A stretch of 64,000 bases of DNA from Paenibacillus sp. GTDB taxonomy: Bacteria; Bacillota; Bacilli; Paenibacillales; YIM-B00363. Location: contig NZ_DASQNA010000046.1 in assembly GCF_035645195.1 (NCBI RefSeq), forward strand, positions 32,399-96,398, in the 5' to 3' direction. A program made the translations under genes and the position numbers. Positions 16,626 to 24,595 of this stretch are shown piece after piece. Every line of letters starts with the position of its first letter. Within the stretch, counting starts at the first letter, position 1. The notes beneath the pieces are model-generated. The model was not told where the DNA came from. It ran no database searches and saw only the letters and a program-made list of their open reading frames with translations.

Positions 16626-17195
16626 TTTATTCAAATATTTAACGAAATTAATAAGTTATCACAATCGTAGGACAAGAGCAGGTTCTTAAGCACAAATAAC
16701 GGCGAAAGTTAACATAAATAAGTACTTTGGGAAAATTTCAAACTAGTAAGCATAAGTAATCCCAGCTATCGGATATCGATTTTAAACCTCTTAAAGTGTG
16801 GAGAGAAATTACCTCCAAACGAACTCTCGCTCCATCCTAATGCGATGCATGTAATTATCTGAACCAATGGGATAACACGTAAGGCATCGAAGCGCGTGGT
16901 AGCCCAACCCCCAAACCGTCATCGTTGTAAATGCAGCGCTCCTCGTTACCGTCTGGTTGCCGAATGGACTCTCTCATTCGCTGATTTTAGGGGACAACGT
17001 GTTATTAATGACGTATCTTTCATTGCAGCCGGAACAGATCCAGAGGAACACCCCCTTACCAACTCGCGGAAGTCGTTAGTAAAACGATTTGGGAACGTAC
17101 TGAGCCAATGGGATAATGGGTAGGAATGTGGAGGCCGCGTGGAGATCTGCAGAGAAAGTAGGAGAACGGGATGGGCACAGCGAGGCTTCCCTTCT
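16626..17195 (+). repeat. AT-richer gene-free stretch with two degenerate repeat copies
   Basis: No gene is supported between the transposase-like stop and the tandem array. Bases 16626-16860 are markedly AT-rich compared with the rest of the window. Degenerate copies of the array core are at 16861-16883 (GAACCAATGGGATAACACG) and 17102-17124 (GAGCCAATGGGATAATGGG), both in the same orientation as the array. They suggest an older or decaying layer of the same repeat family. Confidence 0.6.
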
Positions 17196-17650
17196 GAGTC
17201 GATGGTATAGCGCGTAAGCGTGCGCGGAGAGGCTTTCTGCTGAGCCGATGGGATAGCGCGTAAGCGTGCGCGGAGAGGCTCACTGCCTGAGCCGAAGGGA
17301 TAGCGCGCGTAAGCGTGCGCGGAGAGGCTCACTGCTGAGCCGATGGGATAGCGCGTAAGCGTGCGCGGAGAGGCTCACTGCCTGAGTCGATGGGATAGCG
17401 CGTAAGCGTGCGCGGAGAGGCTCGTTGCTGAGCCGAAGGGATAGCGCGCGTAGGCGTGCGCGGAGAGGCTCACTGCCTGAGTCGATGGGATAGCGCGTAA
17501 GCGTGTGCGGAGAGGCTTACTGCCTGAGCCGATGGGATAGCGTGTAAGCGTGCGCGGAGAGGCTTACTGCCTGAGCCGAAGGGATAGCGCGTAAGCGTGC
17601 GCGGAGAGGCTCACTGCCTGAGCCGATGGGATAGCGAGTAAGAGTCCGAG
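17196..17650 (+). repeat. Tandem array of ten ~47-bp units
   Basis: Ten head-to-tail units begin at 17196, 17242, 17289, 17337, 17384, 17430, 17479, 17526, 17573 and 17620, a period of 46-49 bp. Each has a core GAGYCGAWGGGATAGCG, then CGTAAGCGTGCGCGGAGAGG and a short variable joint (CTCACTGCCT, CTTACTGCCT, CTCGTTGCT). Point variants and 1-2-bp indels distinguish the units; the last is truncated. Several units can form a CGCGC/GCGCG hairpin. It lies just past the ftsZ terminator. There are no unique spacers, so it is not a CRISPR array. Confidence 0.95.
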
Positions 17651-17659
17651 AGCATGCAA

Positions 17660-17694
17660 GAAGCCCCATCCGCGCAAAAGGCGGGTGGGGCTTC
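17660..17694 (-). terminator. Terminator downstream of ftsZ
   Basis: GAAGCCCCACCCGCC pairs with GCGGATGGGGCTTC around TTTTGC on the minus strand, 27 bp beyond the ftsZ stop. The following TTGCATGC is a poor T-tract, so efficiency is uncertain. The plus strand ends in GTTCGCGTT. Confidence 0.65.
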
Positions 17695-17720
17695 GTTCGC
17701 GTTGATTCGTGATGTGACGA

Positions 17721-18836
17721 TTAGTCGTCCATCAGGTTTTTGTTGCGGTTGCGCAGGAATGTCGGGATGTCCAACTGGTCGCTGCTCGGCGTGTTGCCGA
17801 ACGGGCGAATGTTCGGTTGGGTCCGCGGCTCCGCGCCGTCGGAAGCGACGCCAGGGCGGCGAGGCGGCTGCGGCGCGCTTGGCTTATGCTCGAAGCCGGT
17901 TGCGATGACGGTGACCTTGATTTCTTCCTTCAAGGATTCGTCGATAATCGCGCCGAAGATCATGTTAACTTCCGGATCGGCTGCCGCGATGACGATTTCC
18001 GCCGCTTCGTTAACCTCGTACAAGCTGAGGTCCGCGCCGCCGGTAATGTTCATGATGACGCCGCGAGCGCCGTCGATCGACGTTTCGAGAAGCGGGCTCA
18101 TGATAGCGCGCTTCGCGGCTTCCGCCGCGCGGTTTTCGCCGCTGGCGCGACCGATGCCCATCAGCGCGGAGCCGCGCTCTGTCATGATCGTCTTTACGTC
18201 GGCGAAGTCGAGGTTGATCAGACCCGGAACGGCGATCAAGTCGGAGATGCCCTGCACGCCTTGGCGCAATACGTTATCCGCTTCGCGGAACGCTTCGAGC
18301 ATCGGGGTTTTCTTGTCGACGATTTCAAGCAGTCGGTCGTTCGGGATTACGATCAGCGTGTCGACCTTCTCTTTCAAGGCCGCGATGCCAAGCTCCGCTT
18401 GCGCTTGACGCTTGCGTCCTTCGAACGTAAACGGACGAGTCACAACGCCGACGGTCAGCGCGCCGCATTCGCGCGCGATGTCCGCGATGACCGGGGCTGC
18501 TCCCGTACCGGTGCCGCCGCCCATACCCGCCGTAACGAACACCATGTCGGCGCCTTTGAGCGCGTTGACGATCAGATCTTTCGACTCCTCGGCCGCTTTC
18601 TTGCCGACCTCCGGATTCGCGCCGGCGCCAAGACCCCGCGTCAGCTTGTCCCCGATCTGAAGCTTCGTTTCCGATTTCGCCAAGTGAAGCGCTTGTGCAT
18701 CCGTGTTGACTGTAATAAATTCGACACCTTTAACGCCGTTATCGATCATTCGGTTGACAGCATTGCTTCCGCCGCCGCCAACGCCGATCACTTTAATTTG
18801 CGCTAGTTGGTCCATGTCGAGATCGAATTCTAACAT
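17721..18836 (-). CDS. ftsZ: Cell division GTPase FtsZ
   Basis: A 371-aa tubulin homologue that forms the Z ring. [13 protein letters not shown] lies at residues ~17-30 and the GTP-binding tubulin signature [10 protein letters not shown] near residue 107; [11 protein letters not shown] is the T7 loop region that completes the GTPase site. A disordered Pro/Arg linker precedes the C-terminal peptide [11 protein letters not shown], the docking tail for FtsA and SepF. AAGGGGGAG precedes the ATG. It follows ftsA by 18 bp. Confidence 0.98.
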   Translation of the reverse strand: MLEFDLDMDQLAQIKVIGVGGGGSNAVNRMIDNGVKGVEFITVNTDAQALHLAKSETKLQIGDKLTRGLGAGANPEVGKKAAEESKDLIVNALKGADMVFVTAGMGGGTGTGAAPVIADIARECGALTVGVVTRPFTFEGRKRQAQAELGIAALKEKVDTLIVIPNDRLLEIVDKKTPMLEAFREADNVLRQGVQGISDLIAVPGLINLDFADVKTIMTERGSALMGIGRASGENRAAEAAKRAIMSPLLETSIDGARGVIMNITGGADLSLYEVNEAAEIVIAAADPEVNMIFGAIIDESLKEEIKVTVIATGFEHKPSAPQPPRRPGVASDGAEPRTQPNIRPFGNTPSSDQLDIPTFLRNRNKNLMDD

Positions 18837-18854
18837 GCAAGCTCCCCCTTGGCC

Positions 18855-20093
18855 CTAAATAAACTCATTAATCCAATTTTTGAACCGTTCGACAAGGCTC
18901 GGCTTGTTGGCGGAAGTTACCGCCTTGCGGCCGGCCGAGCTGCGGACGGAGACCGTGCTTCTCGTGCGCAGAAATTTAGCGACATAAGAGATTACGCCTA
19001 CGCCGCTCGTGTAAGCCGGCTCTCGGACGCCGATGAAATCCGGTGAGGCGATGCGTACCGAAGTTTCGAGCACCGACTGCGCGACCGACAACAACGCCGG
19101 CATGGAGACGGCGCCGCCAGTAAGCACATAGCCGCCAGCCAATTCGCCGGGCCTCATCCGTCTCACTTCGGCTTTGATGAGATCGAAGATTTCCTGCATG
19201 CGGGGCTCGATAATGCTTGCGAGATCGACTTGGGAGAACTCTTTCTCAACGTTGCTGCCAATGCGAGTCACCTTGAAGGTGGTGTCCGGAGCGGCGTCTT
19301 GAATCGAGGCGCAACCGTATTTCAGCTTGATTTTTTCGGCGATCTCCACTTGCGTCCGAAGGCCGATCGTGATGTCGTTGGTCACGTATTCGCCGCCGAT
19401 CGGCAGCGTAGAGGTAGCCGACAAAGTGCCGTTTTCGAAAATCGAAATCGTTGTGGCGCCTGCGCCGATGTCTACGAGCACGGTACCTAGGTTTTTCTCG
19501 TCCTTCGACAACGCCAGGTGACCTGCGGCAAGCGGCATGAGGATGAGACCCGCGACCTTGAGGTCCGCTTTCTCGACACAGCGGAGCAAGTTATGTATTG
19601 CGGTTTTGGCGCCTGTGATGACGATCGCTTCGACTTCCAAGCGAACGCCGATCATGCCTCTCGGATCGTGAATGCCTTCAAGGCCGTCCACGATGTACTG
19701 CTTCGGGACGATGCCGATAATCTCCCGTTCCGGAGGAAGGGCGATGACTTTGGCGGCCTGCAGCACGCGGTCGATATCGTCCCCGCCGATTTCGCGGTCT
19801 TCGTTGGAGACTGCGACGACGCCGTGGCTCGATTGCAGCTGGATATGATTGCCGGCAATCCCGACGTACACTTCCGATATCGTGACGCCGACCATCCGTT
19901 CCGAATGGTCGACGGCGCTCTTGATCGATTGCACCGTTTGATCTATATCAACGATGGCCCCTTTGCGAATACCTTCGGAATCGGCGGAGCCGACGCCTAC
20001 GATATTGATGGAGCCGCCTGTCACTTCTCCGATGATGGCGCGGACTTTGGACGTTCCGATGTCCAAGCTCACTATGATGTCGTTGCCGCTCAA
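18855..20093 (-). CDS. ftsA: Cell division actin-like protein FtsA
   Basis: A 412-aa actin-family ATPase that tethers FtsZ to the membrane. Motifs are SLDIGTSKVRAIIGE (phosphate 1) near residue 9, VLVDIGAGATTISIFENG (phosphate 2) near residue 205 and GGYVLTGGAVSMPAL (adenosine) near residue 340. The C-terminal amphipathic helix SLVERFKNWINEFI is the membrane-targeting sequence. It starts at TTG, with GGGAGG nine bases upstream. A sigma-H-like promoter lies about 65 bp upstream. Confidence 0.97.
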   Translation of the reverse strand: MSGNDIIVSLDIGTSKVRAIIGEVTGGSINIVGVGSADSEGIRKGAIVDIDQTVQSIKSAVDHSERMVGVTISEVYVGIAGNHIQLQSSHGVVAVSNEDREIGGDDIDRVLQAAKVIALPPEREIIGIVPKQYIVDGLEGIHDPRGMIGVRLEVEAIVITGAKTAIHNLLRCVEKADLKVAGLILMPLAAGHLALSKDEKNLGTVLVDIGAGATTISIFENGTLSATSTLPIGGEYVTNDITIGLRTQVEIAEKIKLKYGCASIQDAAPDTTFKVTRIGSNVEKEFSQVDLASIIEPRMQEIFDLIKAEVRRMRPGELAGGYVLTGGAVSMPALLSVAQSVLETSVRIASPDFIGVREPAYTSGVGVISYVAKFLRTRSTVSVRSSAGRKAVTSANKPSLVERFKNWINEFI

Positions 20094-20155
20094 AGCGCTG
20101 GCACCTCCCGAAATATTAAAGACTGTTTACGCAAGCACACAAGAACTTTATACAT

Positions 20156-20182
20156 ATTCAACACAAAAGTCAGATTCCCTCT
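20156..20182 (-). promoter_or_regulatory. Putative sigma-H promoter of ftsAZ
   Basis: On the minus strand AGAGGGAAT (eight of nine to RNAGGAWWW), 11 bp, GTTGAAT (matches RNNGAAT). In B. subtilis ftsAZ has a sigma-H promoter that raises Z-ring proteins at sporulation onset, so the position is meaningful. A TATAAA five bases further downstream could belong to an overlapping vegetative promoter. Confidence 0.5.
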
Positions 20183-20275
20183 TTTTTACCCATTCTTTTT
20201 GTTAATGTTGAAAATTATCAAAATCCATAAGGACAATTCTAACATGAGAACATGCGGTTGAATAGTGATTATTTG

Positions 20276-21058
20276 TCAAGGAGACAACCCAGAGCCGGGT
20301 TCCGCCTCCGGCGTTTCGAACGTTTCCGCGTAGTTCGTTTCCAGCAGCACGATGCGTCCCGTCGTTCTATCCTCGTTCTTCATATCATATACATAATCGT
20401 CAAGAAGAGAAATTTTTTCGGTAAGATAGGAGATCCTTGTCAGCACCTCGAAGTGGGATCTCGTGTACAAAACGATACGATCCGGATACCCCGTCGTCGG
20501 ACTGGGACGAATTTCGGAAACGTCCTGAAGCATTTCCGGCGGAATGGACGCAAGCGTTTCCGTCATGCGGCGTTTCAGCTCCGGGTCGTCCCAACCGGCC
20601 AATATCGGCCGCGAAGCGGCATTTTCCACGTCGCCGTAAGGAACCGACGCTCCGTTCGACAAGAGCCCGGCGATATCGCCGTTTTCCGTTATTTCCAGGG
20701 CAACGACCGGATATTCCTTCACCACGATCTTCACGACTCCAGGAAACGACTTTACCGTGTTCACCTGCTCCGCTGCGCCGAGACGCTTCACGCGCTCGTC
20801 GAGCTCCTCGCCGCTTACCGCGAAGAAATGATCTCCCACAGCTATGCCTGCGGCTTCGATAATTTGCTCGGTCGTCAGCAACCGATTGCCGGATACTTCG
20901 ATTACATGAATCTTGCTGAAGGACGATTGGAAAAACAGCACGCCGAGCAGCACGACAAAAAATAGAAACAAAAATATCAACAGCTTCCTGTTGCCTCTTC
21001 GGCGCGGCCGTTCGCCGCGTACGACGGGCATCGGCTCTTGACCCCGCAAAGATGTCAC
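20276..21058 (-). CDS. divIB: Division protein DivIB/FtsQ
   Basis: A bitopic division protein of 260 aa. A basic cytoplasmic N-terminus (RGERPRRRGNRK) precedes one membrane segment (LLIFLFLFFVVLLGVLFF), the POTRA domain (FSKIHVIEVSGNRLLTTEQIIEAAG) and the beta domain. It links FtsL/FtsB and septal synthesis enzymes. The assigned start is GTG 21058 with a weak AAGGCG site; ATG 21031 with GGGG upstream is an alternative that keeps the whole membrane segment. It lies between murA and ftsA; the ylxW/ylxX/sbp genes found here in B. subtilis are absent. Confidence 0.9.
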   Translation of the reverse strand: MTSLRGQEPMPVVRGERPRRRGNRKLLIFLFLFFVVLLGVLFFQSSFSKIHVIEVSGNRLLTTEQIIEAAGIAVGDHFFAVSGEELDERVKRLGAAEQVNTVKSFPGVVKIVVKEYPVVALEITENGDIAGLLSNGASVPYGDVENAASRPILAGWDDPELKRRMTETLASIPPEMLQDVSEIRPSPTTGYPDRIVLYTRSHFEVLTRISYLTEKISLLDDYVYDMKNEDRTTGRIVLLETNYAETFETPEAEPGSGLSP

Positions 21059-21144
21059 CGCCTTCGTCGACAGTTTGTCTCATACCCTGCAATAAGACAG
21101 TCCCCCCCGAGCCCGGAAGGGACGTACGTTCGCATGCTATAACG

Positions 21145-22431
21145 TTACATCGAGCTGGCGATTCGATCCGCCAACACGTTCGACGTCCGCTCGATTCGGC
21201 CGCCCAGTCTTCGAAACATCGTTTCGATCGACTCGTAGCCGCGGTCGATATGATGGATTTGTTCGACGACCGTCCTGCCCGTCGCAGCTAAGCCCGCGAT
21301 GACGAGAGCCGCGCCCGCGCGCAGATCGGTCGCTTCCACGGTCGCGCCGTACAACCGGGGCACGCCGCGAATGAAGGCGGAGTTGAAATCGACACGAATG
21401 TCGGCGCCCATGACGGACAATTCGTGCACATGTTTGAACCGACCCTCGAACACGGTCTCCTTCATGACGCTCAATCCGTCCGCAAGCGACAGCAGCACCA
21501 TCATCTGCGCCTGCAAATCGGTCGGGAACGAAGGATACGGACTCGTGACGATCCGTTCGACTGCCCGCGGCCGCCCCACGCCGACTACGTTCATTATATC
21601 ATCGTCGATCGCGATTTGAACACCGGCGCGCCGCAGCGCGTGAATCACAGACGTCAAATGTGCGGGCACCACGCCTTCCAGCGCGACGCTGCCGCGCGTC
21701 GCTCCGGCCGCGACCATCAAAGTACCGGCGACGATCCGGTCGGGGATGACGCGGTGCTCGCAAGGGGATAACCGCTCGACGCCTTCGATCGTGATCGTGT
21801 CGGTGCCGGCTCCGATGATTTTGGCGCCCATCCGGTTCAAGAACAGCTGCAGATCGGAGATCTCCGGCTCGCGCGCCGCGTTCGAAATCGTCGTAATGCC
21901 TTCCGCCGTCACGGCCGCCATCATCAGGTTCTCCGTGGCGCCTACGCTCGGGAAGTCGAGCACGATGTCGGCGCCTTTCAATCGTTTCGCCTGACACACC
22001 ACTTTATTTTCCGTCTCCGTCACCAAGGCGCCGAGCGCCTTCAAACCGTTCAAATGTAAATCGATTTTCCGCTCTCCGATGGCGCATCCGCCCGGCTGAT
22101 AGATCGTTACTTCGCCGAATCTGGCGAGAAGCGGCCCCATCAAAAAGATGGAAGACCTCATTCTGCTCATTAATGTCTCGGGAATTTCCGAGGTGTTCAC
22201 GTTTTGCGTATCTACGACCGCGCTTCTCCCGGTCAACGACGCGTCCGCGCCGAGCGAGCGCAAAATATCGAGCATGACGTGAATGTCGAGCAAGTTCGGC
22301 ACGTTCTCGATGACGACCTTGCCGCCTGCGAGAACGGAAGCGGCCAATATCGGAAGCGCCGCGTTCTTCGCCCCCTCGATCCGCACCGCGCCTTGGAGCG
22401 GCCGTCCACCGTCGATTACTAATTTCTCCAA
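21145..22431 (-). CDS. murA: UDP-N-acetylglucosamine 1-carboxyvinyltransferase
   Basis: MurA transfers enolpyruvate from PEP to UDP-GlcNAc, the first committed step of peptidoglycan synthesis. The 428-aa EPSP-synthase fold is complete. The catalytic, fosfomycin-target cysteine is residue 116 in YQPGGCAIGERK. KNAALPILAAS near residue 22 and FPTDLQAQMM near residue 300 are further motifs. The start is TTG 22431, six bases after GGAGGTGGG; the frame stays open upstream but has no better start. Low-GC Firmicutes often have two murA paralogues; this is the dcw copy. Confidence 0.96.
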   Translation of the reverse strand: MEKLVIDGGRPLQGAVRIEGAKNAALPILAASVLAGGKVVIENVPNLLDIHVMLDILRSLGADASLTGRSAVVDTQNVNTSEIPETLMSRMRSSIFLMGPLLARFGEVTIYQPGGCAIGERKIDLHLNGLKALGALVTETENKVVCQAKRLKGADIVLDFPSVGATENLMMAAVTAEGITTISNAAREPEISDLQLFLNRMGAKIIGAGTDTITIEGVERLSPCEHRVIPDRIVAGTLMVAAGATRGSVALEGVVPAHLTSVIHALRRAGVQIAIDDDIMNVVGVGRPRAVERIVTSPYPSFPTDLQAQMMVLLSLADGLSVMKETVFEGRFKHVHELSVMGADIRVDFNSAFIRGVPRLYGATVEATDLRAGAALVIAGLAATGRTVVEQIHHIDRGYESIETMFRRLGGRIERTSNVLADRIASSM

Positions 22432-22447
22432 AGTCCCACCTCCGGAA

Positions 22448-23353
22448 TTAGCGCTCACCGACCTCCAACACTTCCGGAACAAGCCGGATTCCTGTCTCGG
22501 CTTCCACCTTTTGTTGAATGCGCTTGATCAAGGTGAGCACGTCTTCCGCCGTCGCGTTGCCGGTATTCACGATGAAATTGGCATGCAGCGTCGATACTTC
22601 CGCGCCGCCGACCCGGTAGCCTTTGAGGCCCGCGGCCTCGATCAGCTTCGCGGCATGGGTGCCTTCCGGATTGCGGAAAACGCTGCCCGCGCATGCCGCG
22701 CTGAGCGGCTGAGTCCGCATGCGCCGGTCCTTGAACGCCGCCATCGCGGCGGCGATTTCCCTCCGGTCCCCGTAGGCGAGCTGGAAAGTCGCCTCCGTCA
22801 CGATCGCTTTGCGTTCGTGCAGCACGGAATGCCGGTACGCGAAACGGAAATCGTCGCGCGACCAAACTGCCAATTCCCCGTTCTCCAACACCACTTCGGC
22901 GGAGATCAAGATGCGTGAGACGTCGGATGCGTGCGCCCCGGCGTTCATGTAGACGGCGCCGCCGACGCTGCCCGGAATCCCCCCTGCAAATTCCAGGCCC
23001 GTCAAGCCTTCTTTGCCGGTCATGACGGACAGCTTAATGAACGAATACGCGCCGCCCGCCGTAACCTTGTCGCCGTCGAACCGAACGAAGTCGAACGCGT
23101 CGCCCAGTTTGATCACGACCCCGCGTACGCCGCGGTCGGACACGAGCACGTTGGAGCCGCGCCCGAGCGTCGTCCATGGGACGCCGTGCCGATGCAGCGT
23201 CGCGACCGTTTCCGCCAGCTCTCGCTTACCGGAAGGAATCACCAGTACGTCGGCCGGGCCGCCGATCTTCCAAGTCGTGTGCGATGCCAACGATTCGCCG
23301 GTCAATATGTTGCCGACGTGTTTGGCTCGCAGCTCGTCGATCCATTGTTCCAT
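22448..23353 (-). CDS. murB: UDP-N-acetylenolpyruvoylglucosamine reductase
   Basis: This FAD- and NADPH-dependent reductase of 301 aa forms UDP-MurNAc. The FAD-binding core has TTWKIGGPADVLVIP near residue 25, LGRGSNVLVSDRGVRGVVIKL near residue 60 and GIPGSVGGAVYMNAGAH near residue 115. The catalytic serine motif SVFRNPEG lies near residue 223 and the late Glu in VPEVLEVG at the C-terminus. It lacks the Y-loop, as expected for a type II (Bacillus) MurB. It starts at ATG after AAGGAGG and follows spoVE by about 107 bp where murG would be expected. Confidence 0.96.
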   Translation of the reverse strand: MEQWIDELRAKHVGNILTGESLASHTTWKIGGPADVLVIPSGKRELAETVATLHRHGVPWTTLGRGSNVLVSDRGVRGVVIKLGDAFDFVRFDGDKVTAGGAYSFIKLSVMTGKEGLTGLEFAGGIPGSVGGAVYMNAGAHASDVSRILISAEVVLENGELAVWSRDDFRFAYRHSVLHERKAIVTEATFQLAYGDRREIAAAMAAFKDRRMRTQPLSAACAGSVFRNPEGTHAAKLIEAAGLKGYRVGGAEVSTLHANFIVNTGNATAEDVLTLIKRIQQKVEAETGIRLVPEVLEVGER

Positions 23354-23382
23354 TGGTCGTTCCTCCTTACTAGCAACAACGC

Positions 23383-23414
23383 GTGACTTGGGGAGCCCTC
23401 GCTCCCGACGTCAC
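23383..23414. other. Imperfect hairpin in the spoVE-murB gap
   Basis: The 107-bp gap holds GTGAC...GGGAG...CTCCC...GTCAC, an interrupted inverted repeat with no T-tract on either strand. No remnant of murG coding sequence is recognisable. Confidence 0.45.
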
Positions 23415-23460
23415 AGTCATACGATATGGTATGTTTTCCGCGCGGAAGTGTGACAAAAGC

Positions 23461-24558
23461 CTATCTGGCAAACCTCGAGATGTTTAAAAGAACCCCTAGC
23501 GCGGTAAGCAGCAGCGTCAAGGACGACCCGCCCGCGCTGATCAAGGGAAGCGTGATCCCGGTGACCGGGAGCAGCCCGATGACGACGCCGATGTTGATGA
23601 ACACTTGGACGCCGAAGATGCCGACAATCCCGACCGCGAGCAAACTGCCGAACGAATCCGGCGCGGTGATCGCTGCGCGCATGCCCCGCCAAACGAGCAG
23701 CAGAAACAATAACAGCAGCAAAGCTCCGCCGATAAAGCCGAGCTCCTCCGCAACGATAGAAAAAATGAAGTCGGTCTGCGGCTCCGGCAAGTAGCTGTGC
23801 TTTTGCCGGCTTGCGCCGAGACCGAGTCCGACGAGGCCGCCCGGTCCGATCGCGAACAGCGACTGGATGATTTGATATCCGGAGCCGAGCGGATCGGACC
23901 ACGGATCGAGGTAACCGGTGATGCGCTGCATGCGGTACGGCGCCGCCAGAATCAGTCCGACGAAGCCGGCGGCGCCGACGGCGGCGAGACCCGCCAAATG
24001 TTTGATTTGCGCGCCGGCCGAGTAGATGACGATCAGGGACGCGCCGACGAGCACCGCCCCGGATCCGAGGTCGGGCTGGAGCATAATGAGGCCGAACGCG
24101 AGACCGACGACGGCAAGCGGCGGCAGCAGCCCCGTCGTAAATTTAGCGAGGCGCTCCGGATGCTCGGACAGCAGCTTCGCCAAAAACACGATCATGGCCA
24201 GCTTCATAAACTCCGAAGGCTGGATGCCGAAGCTTCCGATGCCAAGCCAGCTTCGCGCCCCGCCGCGGACGACCCCGATGCCCGGAATCAGCACGATGAC
24301 GAGCAGCGCGAAGCAAACGATAAGCCCGATTTTAGCATACTTCTTCCAAATCCAATAATCTACGTTCATCGTAAAATACATCGCTACGAGACCGAGGCCC
24401 GCGAAAATCAATTGGCGCTTCAAGTAATAGAGCGAATCGCCGAACTCGCGAAACGCCATGACCGCGCTCGCGCTGTAAACCATGACCACGCCAAGGCACA
24501 GCAGCCCGAGCGTCGCGATCAAAATATACACGTCAGGCGCGGAACGGACTTTGGACAT
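23461..24558 (-). CDS. spoVE: SEDS glycosyltransferase SpoVE (FtsW/RodA family)
   Basis: An approximately 365-aa polytopic SEDS peptidoglycan polymerase with about ten transmembrane helices. Family motifs include GARSWLGIGSFGIQPSEFMKLA near residue 108, LMLQPDLGSGAVLV-type LIMLQPDLGSG near residue 160, SLFAIGPGGLVGLGLGASRQKHSYLPE near residue 245 and TGITLPLISAGGSS near the end. ATG 24558 follows AAGGG by eight bases. The dcw position matches spoVE of B. subtilis, which makes spore cortex; a vegetative ftsW is expected elsewhere, but this gene could also serve as FtsW. Confidence 0.92.
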   Translation of the reverse strand: MSKVRSAPDVYILIATLGLLCLGVVMVYSASAVMAFREFGDSLYYLKRQLIFAGLGLVAMYFTMNVDYWIWKKYAKIGLIVCFALLVIVLIPGIGVVRGGARSWLGIGSFGIQPSEFMKLAMIVFLAKLLSEHPERLAKFTTGLLPPLAVVGLAFGLIMLQPDLGSGAVLVGASLIVIYSAGAQIKHLAGLAAVGAAGFVGLILAAPYRMQRITGYLDPWSDPLGSGYQIIQSLFAIGPGGLVGLGLGASRQKHSYLPEPQTDFIFSIVAEELGFIGGALLLLLFLLLVWRGMRAAITAPDSFGSLLAVGIVGIFGVQVFINIGVVIGLLPVTGITLPLISAGGSSLTLLLTALGVLLNISRFAR

Positions 24559-24595
24559 ACGGGACACCCTTTCGCACTCGATAGTACAACCCTAT

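Noticed and set aside
15700..16860. Intact insertion sequence with terminal inverted repeats
   Set aside because: Weak similarity between TACTTAT-containing stretches near 15700 and 16725 is too short to call as inverted repeats, and no target duplication was found.
16946..17332. Short open frames through the repeat array encoding motifs like LRARLRAIPSAQ
   Set aside because: They are translations of the repeat units, lack ribosome sites and change frame with unit-length variation.
17196..17650. Possible CRISPR array
   Set aside because: The whole 47-bp unit is repeated, with no unique spacers, and no cas genes are in the window.
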